NCBI GenBank assembly: GCA_036678685.1
Contig: JAZIHH010000028.1
Span: 91,764-155,763 of the forward strand
Direction: 5' to 3'
DNA length: 64,000 nucleotides
Source of the DNA: JAZIHH01 sp036678685
GTDB lineage: Bacteria; Bacillota; UBA4882; UBA10575
Each line of letters begins with the position of its first letter. Within the stretch, counting starts at the first letter, position 1. A model generated the notes under the pieces. That model was not told where the DNA came from. It did not search any database and was given only the letters and a program-made list of their open reading frames with translations. The translations under genes were made by a program, and so were the position numbers. This document shows, one piece after another, positions 33,060-41,162 of the stretch.

Positions 33060-33310
33060 AAGACGAAAAAAACGTACAGCGCGTAACGCGCACGACCAGC
33101 GACGAACACCGATCAACGAGCGACAGCGACGAGCAATGAGCGACGAGCACCGAGCACCCACGAGCGACGAGCACCGAGCGACGAGTGAGGAGTAACGACG
33201 GGCGACGAGCAATGACGAGCAATGAGCAACCAGTGATGAACACAGAGTAACGAGTGACGACGATGAGTAACGAGTAACGAGCAACGACGAGTAACGAGTC
33301 ACGAGAAGGG
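33060..33310. repeat. Low-complexity (GACGAG/AGTAAC)n tandem-like repeat tract
   Basis: About 250 bp made of irregular permutations of ACGAGCAACGAG, GAGTAACGAG and AGCGACGAGC. Shorter pieces of the same type occur at 30490-30515, 37470-37482 and 37881-37902, all in gaps of this same operon just before ribosome binding sites. The frames it opens are spurious Ser/Leu/Val/Arg repeats. There is no regular spacing, so it is not a CRISPR array. Confidence 0.8.
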
Positions 33311-33319
33311 GGTATTCAT

Positions 33320-34009
33320 ATGGCATTACTTGAGATGCGTGGACTTACGAAAATCTACGACCAAGGGAAAATTGAGGTCCCGGCTTTGCGGGGGATCGAT
33401 CTCACGGTGGAAAAGGGGGAATTCACCACCATTTTTGGGCCTTCCGGCTCCGGGAAGACAACGCTCCTCAACCTCATCGGGTGCCTTGACCGGCCGACCG
33501 CTGGGACGATCATCTTTGACGGCCAGGAACTTGGCGGGCTGGACAAAAAGGACCTGGCCATGATTAGAAGGCACCATGTGGGGTTCGTCTTCCAAAGCTA
33601 CAACCTGATCCCGGTCTTGACGGCTTACGAAAATGTGGAGTTCGCCATCAGGTTGGTCAATAAATATGATAAAAAAGAGATCAGGGACCGGGTCATGCGG
33701 ATTTTGGAGGCAGTGGGCCTCGCCGGGCTGGAAAACCGGAAACCCAATGAACTCTCCGGCGGGCAAAAACAACGGGTGGCGATTGCCCGGGCGTTGGTGA
33801 AAGAACCCAAACTGGTCCTGGCCGACGAACCCTCCGCCAACCTGGACTCCAAAACCAGCGAAGAGGTGCTCCAGGTGATGGCCAAGATGAACCGGGAACT
33901 GGGGACGACTTTCATCTTCTCCACCCATGACCCATTGGTGATGGAATATGCCCGGCGCTTGATCGAGATCAGGGACGGGCAGGTGGCCAAAGACCAAAGG
34001 AGGGAATAG
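33320..34009 (+). CDS. LolD/MacB-like ABC transporter ATP-binding protein
   Basis: A 229-residue ATPase. Walker A is GPSGSGKTT (about 40-48), the Q-loop is VFQSYNLIP (about 90-98), the signature LSGGQKQR (about 144-151), Walker B LVLADEPSANLD (about 164-175) and the switch region FIFSTHDP (about 198-205). The NLD after DEPSA is typical of the MacB/LolD/FtsE group that works with FtsX-type permeases by mechanotransmission rather than classical transport. An AGAAGGGGG site precedes the ATG. It is the only ATPase in the operon and lies three bases before permease A2. Confidence 0.95.
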   Translation: MALLEMRGLTKIYDQGKIEVPALRGIDLTVEKGEFTTIFGPSGSGKTTLLNLIGCLDRPTAGTIIFDGQELGGLDKKDLAMIRRHHVGFVFQSYNLIPVLTAYENVEFAIRLVNKYDKKEIRDRVMRILEAVGLAGLENRKPNELSGGQKQRVAIARALVKEPKLVLADEPSANLDSKTSEEVLQVMAKMNRELGTTFIFSTHDPLVMEYARRLIEIRDGQVAKDQRRE

Positions 34010-34012
34010 GGG

Positions 34013-35263
34013 ATGTTCCTGACCAAGCTGGCCTTGAAAAACCTGGCCCGTCACAGGAACCGGACCCTGATCACCGCCAGTATCATTGCTTTTGCCGTCT
34101 TTTTCTACCTGCTTTTGGACTCCCTGATTGGCGGGATGACGGAGATGTCCTACGAGATGATTATTAATTACGAAGCAGGCCATCTCCAGGTGGTTACCGA
34201 AGAATACTGGGAGGAAGAAGAGAAACTCCCCTTGAAGAACCTGATCACCCCGGAACCGGAGCTGATGGCCGCGGTTAAAAATGTCCCCGGTTACCTGGGG
34301 TCCTCCGCGGAACTGAATTTCCAGGCCATGGCGAGCAACGGGATCAACGAGTTGCCGGTGATTGGCCGGGGGATCAACCCGCAGGATTTTGCCGGCGTAA
34401 TTAACTTTACAGACTATTTTGTAGAGGGCGGGATGTTTCGCGCCGGCGAGCGCAGGGCCTTTGGCGTCTCCCCGGCGGTGATCGGGAAGAGACTGGCGGA
34501 CCTTTTAAAAGTGCAGACCGGCGATTACCTTACATTGCTGGTGAAGGATAAGCACGAGACCTTTAATTCGATTGAACTGGAGATCACAGGTGTAATTTAC
34601 ACCGGGAACCCCCTGGTCAACGAGAGCCTCGTCTACATCCCGCTGGACGTGGCGCAGGAGGCTTTGGCCGTGGGGGACCAGGTAAGCAAGGTCCTGGTGA
34701 GGCTGGAAAACAAGAACCGTGCGCCCGGTGTAGCCAAGGAACTGGCAGGGCAGTTACAAGCCATCAACCCCCAACTGGCGGTCTATTCCTGGGACCAATT
34801 GGAGGCCGTAACCGTAGCCGGCGCGAAACAGATGGGGAACCGGCTGATTATGACGATTATTTTGCTGATTGCCGCCATTGCCATCATTAACACGGTAATC
34901 CTGTCGGCCCTGGAGCGGATGGAAGAGATCGGGATGATGAAAGCCATGGGCCTCCAGACAAAAGAGGTCATCTACACCTTCGTCCTGGAATCAACCGGCA
35001 TCGGGGTCTTAGGCGGGATCCTCGGCGTTCTGCTGGGCCTGGCCGGGGTGGGGGTTTTCACCGTTGTTGGTTTGGATTTCTCCGGAATCATTGATATGGC
35101 CCCCTACGGGATCCCGGTAGTCGGAACGATCTACGGGGTTTGGAATCCATTCTCCTTTGTTACCGTCTTTGCCTTTGGGGTTATTGTCTCGCTTTTCTCC
35201 AGTATCCTCCCGGCCTACTGGGCGGCGGACAAAGACCCGATTAAGGCCATTTATCCCAGATAA
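34013..35263 (+). CDS. FtsX/LolC-E-like ABC permease A2
   Basis: A 416-residue permease, intact paralogue of A1. Helix 1 (about 20-42) is followed by an extracytoplasmic domain with EEYWEEEEK (about 62-70), showing the Trp lost in A1, and then three FtsX-domain helices with ALERMEEIGMMKAMGLQ (about 300-316) and the ending ILPAYWAADKDPIKAIYPR. It is transcribed directly after the ATPase (three-base gap, AAGGAGGG site) and forms a heterodimer with B2. The operon thus contains two A-B pairs from an ancestral duplication. Confidence 0.9.
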   Translation: MFLTKLALKNLARHRNRTLITASIIAFAVFFYLLLDSLIGGMTEMSYEMIINYEAGHLQVVTEEYWEEEEKLPLKNLITPEPELMAAVKNVPGYLGSSAELNFQAMASNGINELPVIGRGINPQDFAGVINFTDYFVEGGMFRAGERRAFGVSPAVIGKRLADLLKVQTGDYLTLLVKDKHETFNSIELEITGVIYTGNPLVNESLVYIPLDVAQEALAVGDQVSKVLVRLENKNRAPGVAKELAGQLQAINPQLAVYSWDQLEAVTVAGAKQMGNRLIMTIILLIAAIAIINTVILSALERMEEIGMMKAMGLQTKEVIYTFVLESTGIGVLGGILGVLLGLAGVGVFTVVGLDFSGIIDMAPYGIPVVGTIYGVWNPFSFVTVFAFGVIVSLFSSILPAYWAADKDPIKAIYPR

Positions 35264-35275
35264 GGGGGTGTCAGG

Positions 35276-36532
35276 ATGGGATTTCTGGCGCGACTGGCTT
35301 TTAAAAACCTCTTCCGGCACAAATTGCGGACCTTCGTCTCCATTATCGCCATTGCCTTTTCCGTGATGGTTGTCGTTTTTGCCAGGGGTTATGTTGTCGG
35401 CTTAATCGATAATCTCACTCTTGAGCATATTCAATACGATTCCGGCCATATTAAACTGATTACCCACGAGTACCGGGACGAACAACGGCTATTGCCTTTG
35501 AATTACCCGGTGGACGGTTTGGGCGGCGGGGGATTGGATGAAATGATCACAGCCCTTGAAAATGTAGAGGGTGTGGCGATGGTCGTCCCCAGGTTGAAGT
35601 TTGGCGCGATGGTCAGCACCGAGGACGAACTGGTCACCATGGGCGGATGGGGAGTCGACCCGGAACTGGAAACGGCCTTTACCGGAATTGAAGACTATCT
35701 GGTTGAAGGAAGGATGCCCCAGCCCGGCCGGTTGGAGGTGTTGATGGGCACGGCTCTCTTGGAGAAGATCGACCGGCGGGTGGGTGAGAAGGTAACCATC
35801 GTCTTTAATACGGCCTTCAATTCGCTAAGGGGAGTGACCTTTAATATCGTAGGGCGGACGAAAAGCGGTATAAAGCTTTTAGACGAAGTTGTCTTTTATC
35901 TCCCGTTGGACCAGGCGCAACGCCTCCTGGAAATGGACGGGCAGGTCACCGAGTTGCTGCTGGTGACGCCCGATAAAAAGCTGGTGCCCCAAGTTTTACC
36001 GCGGGTCCAAGCCCTCTTGGCCGAACACGGAGAAGACGGGCGGTATCTGGCTTTGGGATATAAAGAGACCAGCGATTTGATATTCTTCATGGACATAGCC
36101 AAGGTAATCTATAACCAGATCTATGTCTTTCTTGTGCTGTTAGCCTGTATCGTGGTGGTCAATACGATGTTGATGATCGTCAAGGAACGGACGCGGGAGA
36201 TTGGGATGATGTCAGCGCTGGGTTTGGAAAGTAAAGATATTATGCGTTTATTTCTCACGGAAGGCGCGATCATGGGCGTGACCGGCAGCTTGATCGGGGC
36301 TGTTTGCGGTTCCCTGATCAACGGGTATTTTGCCAAAAACGGGATTGACTTTTCTGCGGCGACCAGCGGTTTCAGTTCGGAGGTTATTTTTAACTCCATT
36401 GTTTACCCCCTCTCTTCGCCGGGGAATACGATTTTCGCCTTTTTCCTGGGAGTGGTGATTGTCACTATCGCCTGCGTGATCCCGGCCCGGCGGGCGGCGC
36501 GGCTTGAACCCACAGAAGCCATGTGGGTTTAG
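35276..36532 (+). CDS. FtsX/LolC-E-like ABC permease B2
   Basis: A 418-residue membrane protein, paralogous along its length to B1 (shared RLKFGAMVST and YLPLDQAQRLLEM segments). Topology is helix 1, large extracytoplasmic domain, three C-terminal helices with the KERTREIGMMSALGLESKDI coupling motif. AAGGGGG lies seven bases before the ATG. With A2 and the LolD-like ATPase it makes a complete exporter or lipoprotein-extraction unit. The presence of a LolA-like protein downstream favours a lipoprotein or lipid trafficking role over drug export. Confidence 0.9.
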   Translation: MGFLARLAFKNLFRHKLRTFVSIIAIAFSVMVVVFARGYVVGLIDNLTLEHIQYDSGHIKLITHEYRDEQRLLPLNYPVDGLGGGGLDEMITALENVEGVAMVVPRLKFGAMVSTEDELVTMGGWGVDPELETAFTGIEDYLVEGRMPQPGRLEVLMGTALLEKIDRRVGEKVTIVFNTAFNSLRGVTFNIVGRTKSGIKLLDEVVFYLPLDQAQRLLEMDGQVTELLLVTPDKKLVPQVLPRVQALLAEHGEDGRYLALGYKETSDLIFFMDIAKVIYNQIYVFLVLLACIVVVNTMLMIVKERTREIGMMSALGLESKDIMRLFLTEGAIMGVTGSLIGAVCGSLINGYFAKNGIDFSAATSGFSSEVIFNSIVYPLSSPGNTIFAFFLGVVIVTIACVIPARRAARLEPTEAMWV

Positions 36533-36672
36533 GTTGTGGAGTAAAGAACCGCGAACCGTAAAGAAAAAAACTATAAAGAATTGTAAGGAACCCAAACCGT
36601 AAAAAACGTTATGCCGGGTTTATCTTTGGTCTCTTGTCTTGCAGGAAGGAGAACGGAAAGGAGGCATATCTT

Positions 36673-37431
36673 ATGAGAAAAACAACAGTTTGCATGGCTT
36701 TCTCGATCATTCTCACCCTAATCCTCATCGCCGGCATTTTCCCGGTGGCCTTTGGCGCGTTGACAGCGGAAGAGATTATCCGGCGGCGGGACGACAATGA
36801 GTACTATGACTCCGCAAAAGCAGAAGCGGAGATGGTCATTATCAATAGGAACCGGAGGATCGTCAAAACCATGACCTCTTATGCCCAGGGTGATAATGGT
36901 TTGGTTGTTTTCACCAACCCCCGGGACCGGGGGACGAAGTTCCTCAAGCGCGGCGATGAGCTCTGGATGTTCTTCCCCGACGCCGAGGATCTGGTGAAGA
37001 TCTCCGGGCACATGTTGAACCAGGGGATCATGGGGAGCGATTTTTCCTACCAGGATATGATGGAAGCGGATAAGCTGATCGATTTGTACAAATTTGAGTT
37101 GGCCGGGGAGGAAGAATTCGACGGCCGCCCCTGTTATGTCCTGGAGGGAACGGCGATTGAGGGGAAGGAGGTCTCCTACTACCGGCGGAAATCCTGGATC
37201 GATAAGGAGAGGTTTGTCGGGCTCAAAGAAGAATTGTATGCACGGAGCGGCCGGCTGTTGAAAGTGATGACCGTGACCAAGGTGGCGAGGATTGAAGACC
37301 GCTGGTACCCGCTGGAGATGGTGATGGAGGATAAACTGCGGAAGGACACCCGGACGGAGTTTGTTATTAAGGAGATAGAGTTTAACCCGCGGATCCCGGA
37401 GGGAACCTTTACCCTGGAGAATTTGCGATAG
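36673..37431 (+). CDS. LolA-like outer membrane lipoprotein-sorting protein
   Basis: A 252-residue exported protein. The signal peptide (about 1-27) ends at VAFGA, and an ALTAEEIIRRRDDNEYYDSAKAEAEM start to the mature part is typical of the outer membrane lipoprotein-sorting family. A KFLKRGDELWMFFPDAEDLVKI segment (about 93-114) and a C-terminal FNPRIPEGTFTLENL complete the LolA-like half-barrel pattern. The start at 36673 has AAAGGAGG eight bases upstream, better than an upstream ATG (36634). It follows the FtsX/LolD genes and would carry a lipophilic cargo released by the permeases. That role is inferred from family and context. Confidence 0.85.
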   Translation: MRKTTVCMAFSIILTLILIAGIFPVAFGALTAEEIIRRRDDNEYYDSAKAEAEMVIINRNRRIVKTMTSYAQGDNGLVVFTNPRDRGTKFLKRGDELWMFFPDAEDLVKISGHMLNQGIMGSDFSYQDMMEADKLIDLYKFELAGEEEFDGRPCYVLEGTAIEGKEVSYYRRKSWIDKERFVGLKEELYARSGRLLKVMTVTKVARIEDRWYPLEMVMEDKLRKDTRTEFVIKEIEFNPRIPEGTFTLENLR

Positions 37432-37925
37432 GGGACTGGCATAATCAGGTGATGAAGCGGGTATCGAATAACGAGTGACAAGTGGCGGGTGGGTGCAAGA
37501 CGATGGCTCTTTGCCGGATTGCCGGCAGACGCGTCGTAATTAGTCGCGCGCTGCGCGCGCGTACGCATGGCTGCGTTGCTCGGTTCGGGCGGTGCTCGAT
37601 ATACATTGAGTATTATCTGCGCTCCGTCCTCCCTCGCGCCTTGCCCTGCTTGCTCCTAACGCCGCTAGTCGGGACTGAGGGTCAGCCTGCCGGCAATCCG
37701 GCAAGGGCGTCCCCCGGCGCGCTGGGGTGGGGCGCCGGACTTGGGATTGGCGTTTGTTTAATATCGTTTGGTTGGTTTTTAAATGTTTGGCTGAATTCTT
37801 GAGCAACAAGAAGATGTGAAGCCTGGCTGAAACAAGGGGCGACGGGTGCCGGGCAACGAGAACCGCAAAACCGGCTGATTAGCGACGAGCGACGAGCAAC
37901 GAACCACGGGAAGGAGGTTATTCCG
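37432..37925. other. GC-rich gene-free interval within the exporter operon
   Basis: About 490 bp between the LolA-like and barrel-protein genes. Its main content is the 18-bp inverted repeat element at 37511-37704, plus short copies of the GACGAG-type repeat near 37470 and 37885. No supported gene; the open frames are GC-rich artefacts. Confidence 0.65.
37511..37704. repeat. 194-bp element bounded by perfect 18-bp inverted repeats
   Basis: The arm from TTGCCGGATTG to GGCAG (37511-37528) is exactly complementary to 37687-37704. The interior contains a second self-complementary run CGCGCGCTGCGCGCGCG (about 37550). It has the look of a miniature inverted-repeat element or a large structured RNA element. 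No coding sequence inside. Confidence 0.75.
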
Positions 37926-39023
37926 GTGCGCAAAATATTAGTTGTTTTAGTTTTTGCGATCTGCGGAACCCTGGGGGCGACCCAGGTGTTGGCGGTCGAG
38001 GCCGGGGGTAAGGCTGAGCTTATTTACGGCGGAACCTGGTTTGAAAACGGGAATTTTACTGATGAACTAAAGGATTATTTGGAAATGGAGCTTTATCTCC
38101 CCCGGTTGGAGAAGACGGAGTTCAGTTATGCCTTCCGGATCGGTTCGCCCCTGCAGGGGTTGACTGCGGGTAAAGAGGCAAGCTATTTCACGAAAAAGCT
38201 TTACGCAAAACACCGTTTTCCCCGTTTTCACTTGACCGTTGGCCGGCAACCGGTCTCCTGGTCCTTTGGAGCCATGCTGAACCCGGTCGATTACACGCTG
38301 GGAGCGGAAGCCCTCGAAGAAGAGAGCGACAGCAAGTTTACAGATGCTGTGGAAGCCTATATCCCGCTGAACTGGAACTCCGGCCTGACGCTGGTGGCTT
38401 CCTTCCCTACAGGTTTTGACTTCGAAATGAAGAAGCTGAAATGGGGAATCAGGGGGCGGTTCGGGGTCAAAGGTTACGATCTGACCGTCAATTATGTGGA
38501 GGAACCGGAAACGGCAGGACCGGGCGGGCACGGGCACGGATGGCCCGGTTTGCCTCCCCTTCCCCGGCGGCGGGCCGGCTTTACCTTCAAGGGCGATCTG
38601 GGGGATTTGGGGGTTTACGGCGCCTTCGGCCATTATTTTGGTGAGGCGGGCGAGAGCGGCAACAGCTACTTAATCGGGGCGGATTACAGTTACAATATTG
38701 GTTATCACGCCAAGCTGACGATGCAAATGGAGTATTTGCTCCTTGACGGCAGTAATCTCTCACAGTGGCTTGGCCCGTTTATAACGCTGGGCAGTGGCGG
38801 GGAAAGAACCAACCTTTTAACCGGCATGCTGGCTTACCCGATCGATGATTTTTCCGCGGTGTCATTGACGATCATTACCAATCCTGGCGGGGGTAAGTAT
38901 TTGGTCATTCCCAGGTATCAAAATACTCTCCCCGGTAATATCGATCTGGAGCTCAGTTTGTTGTTTGGTGATAGCGAGCCAAATACCACTTCATTCGTTG
39001 TGGATTTGAGTTACCCTTTTTAA
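37926..39023 (+). CDS. Putative outer-membrane beta-barrel protein
   Basis: A 365-residue exported protein starting at GTG (AAGGAGG nine bases before). The signal peptide (about 1-23) ends at VLAVEA. The mature chain is almost all alternating amphipathic beta-strands rich in Tyr, Phe and Gly (for example FSYAFRIGSPL, YLIGADYSYNIGYHAKLTM), with a His/Gly/Pro-rich loop (GGHGHGWPGLPPLPRRR, about 200-216). It ends with VDLSYPF, a terminal Phe as in outer-membrane barrels. I do not recognise a specific family. As last gene of the exporter operon it may be the outer-membrane partner or client of the LolA-like pathway. Confidence 0.6.
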   Translation: MRKILVVLVFAICGTLGATQVLAVEAGGKAELIYGGTWFENGNFTDELKDYLEMELYLPRLEKTEFSYAFRIGSPLQGLTAGKEASYFTKKLYAKHRFPRFHLTVGRQPVSWSFGAMLNPVDYTLGAEALEEESDSKFTDAVEAYIPLNWNSGLTLVASFPTGFDFEMKKLKWGIRGRFGVKGYDLTVNYVEEPETAGPGGHGHGWPGLPPLPRRRAGFTFKGDLGDLGVYGAFGHYFGEAGESGNSYLIGADYSYNIGYHAKLTMQMEYLLLDGSNLSQWLGPFITLGSGGERTNLLTGMLAYPIDDFSAVSLTIITNPGGGKYLVIPRYQNTLPGNIDLELSLLFGDSEPNTTSFVVDLSYPF

Positions 39024-39051
39024 GGACGGCAGTATAAAAACCACACAATCC

Positions 39052-39078
39052 GGCTGGCCTAACCAGGCCGGCTTTTTT
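39052..39078 (+). terminator. Terminator of the exporter operon
   Basis: GCTGGCCT (39053-39060) pairs with AGGCCGGC (39065-39072, one G-T pair) around AACC, followed by six T. Confidence 0.85.
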
Positions 39079-39109
39079 ATGGACAAGCTTTTCAGGAAAT
39101 CTAAGTCCG

Positions 39110-39372
39110 GCCGTAACCGGAACAGTTCGCAAAGTGGTCGAAAAGATGATCGAGGAAGCAGATGAACTCGCCGCAAAACTAGAAGAGGCGCACCAAAGAA
39201 AGGTGATCTATCGGGTATTTATTGATACAACGTGAACTACCGGAGAGTTAAATACGAGGTTGCATACAGAATTGCTGCAAGAGATGATGATATCGTAGTT
39301 GTTATAATTATGGCTGGAACACGCTGAAAACTTTTATGAACAGCTAAAAGAGGTATTTATTTTTAGGGGAGA
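39110..39372 (+). pseudogene. Remnant of a type II toxin-antitoxin pair (RelE/ParE-like toxin)
   Basis: An open frame ending at TGA 39233-39235 (VRKVVEKMIEEADELAAKL...) looks like an antitoxin tail. It overlaps GTG 39232, from which a frame reads MNYRRVKYEVAYRIAARDDD and then IVVVIIMAGTR before TGA at 39325-39327. In the next frame the sequence continues AENFYEQLKEVF, completing the typical GTRENFYEQL motif of RelE/ParE-family toxins. So a small indel near 39322 split the toxin gene. Neither gene is complete. Similarity is by eye, so the family call is moderate. Confidence 0.5.
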
Positions 39373-39426
39373 TTTTGCGGAACGAGGCTGTCTTTTTTGA
39401 CAGCCTCGTTTCTTTTATGAAAATAA

Positions 39427-39465
39427 TTGTGTTTACTTGACAATAGTTGTGTTTAGTTATAAAAT
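39427..39465 (+). promoter_or_regulatory. Promoter with two 20-bp-spaced direct repeats before Uma2 gene 1
   Basis: TTGACA (39437-39442), 17-bp spacer, TAAAAT (39460-39465). TTGTGTTTA occurs at 39427-39435 and again at 39447-39455, exactly 20 bp (two helical turns) apart, overlapping the promoter. A site of the same design lies before the second copy, so it probably binds the helix-turn-helix domain of the encoded proteins. Confidence 0.7.
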
Positions 39466-39487
39466 AGGGAACGGGGGGTGACATATA

Positions 39488-40246
39488 ATGGAAAAATATC
39501 TGACCGCCTATGAATTGGCGGAGCTTTTAAATCTATCGGTGGAGACGATCTGGCGGTACACGCGGGAGAATAAAATTCCCGTAATAAAGCTGGGGGAAAA
39601 ACAGTACCGCTACAAAAAAGAAGAGGTGCTGGCGGCCTTGACGTCCAGCGGTGATCTTGCCCGGGAAGAACAGGCTATTTATTCAAAGCAAGGTGACTAC
39701 ACCTACGAAGATTATTTGAAACTCCCGGAAGAGCCGGGTTATCGCTATGAAGTCCTCAATGGGTTTCTGGTCAAAGAACCCTCACCTTTGCTTCAACACC
39801 AACGGGTATCCCGGGAACTGGGATACCAGTTGAAAATATTCTTTGATGGATTTGACCCTAAGGGAGAAATCTTCTATTCTCCCGTAGATGTTACTCTAGG
39901 TGAACGCAATGTGGTTCAGCCTGATATTTTATTTGTTTCAGGCAACCGTAGGGAGATCATGCGAAAAGAACGCATAGATGGCCCCTGCGATTTAGTGGTG
40001 GAGATCCTATCGCCGTCGAGCCGCCGGAAAGACCGGCTGAAGAAGATGGAGATTTACCGGAAAGCAGGCATTCCTCATTACTGGATCGTTGACCCGGATG
40101 AGAAGATTTTGGAAGCTTACCAACTCAAGGGGGAGAATTATTTCCTAGCCTTTACCGGGGGGCCGGAAGACGAATTTACCCACCCCGCGTTCCCAGGGCT
40201 TAAGCTTGATCTGGGAAAAATCTTTTATGATCCTGATAGAGATTGA
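39488..40246 (+). CDS. HTH-Uma2 fusion protein, copy 1
   Basis: A 252-residue protein. Residues about 1-50 form an excisionase/MerR-type helix-turn-helix (YLTAYELAELLNLSVETIWRY). After a linker, residues about 70-245 are a Uma2 (DUF820) PD-(D/E)XK-fold domain: YEVLNGFLV carries the core Glu/Asp, VVQPDILFV the Asp, and DLVVEILSPSSRRKDRLKKM the ExK-like catalytic pair. Uma2 proteins are abundant in cyanobacteria and some Bacillota, mostly without known function. A DNA-binding fusion is less usual. The gene has its own promoter with paired repeats and is followed by a near-identical second copy. Confidence 0.85.
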   Translation: MEKYLTAYELAELLNLSVETIWRYTRENKIPVIKLGEKQYRYKKEEVLAALTSSGDLAREEQAIYSKQGDYTYEDYLKLPEEPGYRYEVLNGFLVKEPSPLLQHQRVSRELGYQLKIFFDGFDPKGEIFYSPVDVTLGERNVVQPDILFVSGNRREIMRKERIDGPCDLVVEILSPSSRRKDRLKKMEIYRKAGIPHYWIVDPDEKILEAYQLKGENYFLAFTGGPEDEFTHPAFPGLKLDLGKIFYDPDRD

Positions 40247-40260
40247 TACTGTTAAAATAC

Positions 40261-40299
40261 TTGTGTTTATCTGATAATATTTGCATTTGGTTATATAGA
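40261..40299 (+). promoter_or_regulatory. Promoter with paired repeats before Uma2 gene 2
   Basis: TTGTGTTTA (40261-40269) and a degenerate TTGCATTTG (40281-40289) are again 20 bp apart. CTGATA (40271-40276), 17-bp spacer and TATAGA (40294-40299) take the -35/-10 positions. The layout is that of 39427-39465 with mutations that weaken both boxes. Confidence 0.6.
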
Positions 40300-40320
40300 G
40301 AGGCGGAGGTGTGACATATA

Positions 40321-41079
40321 ATGGAAAAATATTTTACCGCCTATGAACTGGCGGAGCTTTTAAATCTATCGGTGGAGACCATCTGGCGGTACACACGGGA
40401 GAATAAGATTCCCGTGATAAAGCTGAGGGAAAAACAGTACCGCTACAAAAAAGAAGAAGTGCTGGCGGCCCTGACGGCCAGCGGTGATCTTGCCCGGGAA
40501 GAACAGGCTATTTATTCAAAGCAAGGTGACTACACCTACGAAGATTATTTGAAACTCCCGGAAGAGCCGGGTTATCGCTATGAAGTCCTCAATGGGTTCC
40601 TGGTGAAAGAACCAACCCCTTCGGTCCGGCATCAACGGGTATCCCGGGAGTTGGAATTCCAACTGAAACTATTCTTTGACGAATTTGATCCTAAAGGAGA
40701 AATCTTTGATGCTCCCTTGGATGTTACTTTGGGTCTTTGCAATGTGGTTCAGCCTGATATTTTATTTGTTTCGGGTAACCGTAGGGAGATCATGCGAAAA
40801 GAACGCATAGATGGCCCCTGCGATTTAGTGGTGGAGATCCTATCGCCGTCGAGCCGCCGGAAAGATCGGTTGAAGAAGATGGAGATCTACCGGAAAGCAG
40901 GGATTCCCCATTACTGGATCATTGACCCGGATGAGAAGATTCTGGAGGCTTATCAACTCAAGGGAGAGAATTACTTCTTGGTCTTTACCGGCGGGCCGGA
41001 AGATGAGTTTGCCCACCCGGAATTTCCCGGGCTCAAGCTTGATCTGGGAAAAGTCTTTTATAATCCTGATGAAGACTGA
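40321..41079 (+). CDS. HTH-Uma2 fusion protein, copy 2
   Basis: A 252-residue tandem paralogue of copy 1 with the same start context (GTGACATATAATG). Helix-turn-helix and Uma2 core motifs are unchanged (VVQPDILFV, DLVVEILSPSSRRKD). Differences cluster in the middle: HQRVSRELEFQLKLFFDEFDPKGEIFDAPLDVTLGLCN versus the copy 1 version, plus scattered changes at the C-terminus. The 5' third and the 3' half are nearly identical, consistent with recent duplication or gene conversion and a diversified central part. The two may form heterodimers; function is unknown. A terminator follows. Confidence 0.85.
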   Translation: MEKYFTAYELAELLNLSVETIWRYTRENKIPVIKLREKQYRYKKEEVLAALTASGDLAREEQAIYSKQGDYTYEDYLKLPEEPGYRYEVLNGFLVKEPTPSVRHQRVSRELEFQLKLFFDEFDPKGEIFDAPLDVTLGLCNVVQPDILFVSGNRREIMRKERIDGPCDLVVEILSPSSRRKDRLKKMEIYRKAGIPHYWIIDPDEKILEAYQLKGENYFLVFTGGPEDEFAHPEFPGLKLDLGKVFYNPDED

Positions 41080-41084
41080 TTTAT

Positions 41085-41128
41085 GGACAGTGATGGATAG
41101 GGAACCGTCCCCTGTCCTTTTTCTTTTT
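41085..41128 (+). terminator. Terminator after the Uma2 pair
   Basis: GGACAG (41085-41090) pairs with CTGTCC (41112-41117), with an inner GGGA/TCCC stem, followed by TTTTTCTTTTT. Confidence 0.8.
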
Positions 41129-41162
41129 ATGAAAATTTTAACAAAGAAAACATAAATGACGC

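Noticed and set aside
33060..33310. CRISPR array or a Ser/Leu/Val-repeat protein on the minus strand
   Set aside because: Repeat units are irregular and 6-12 bp long with no spacers of constant size. The open frames arise only because the repeat vocabulary lacks stop codons in that phase.
37482..37933. GC-rich frames in the gap before the barrel gene
   Set aside because: They run across the 18-bp inverted-repeat element, have no start signals and show no domain.
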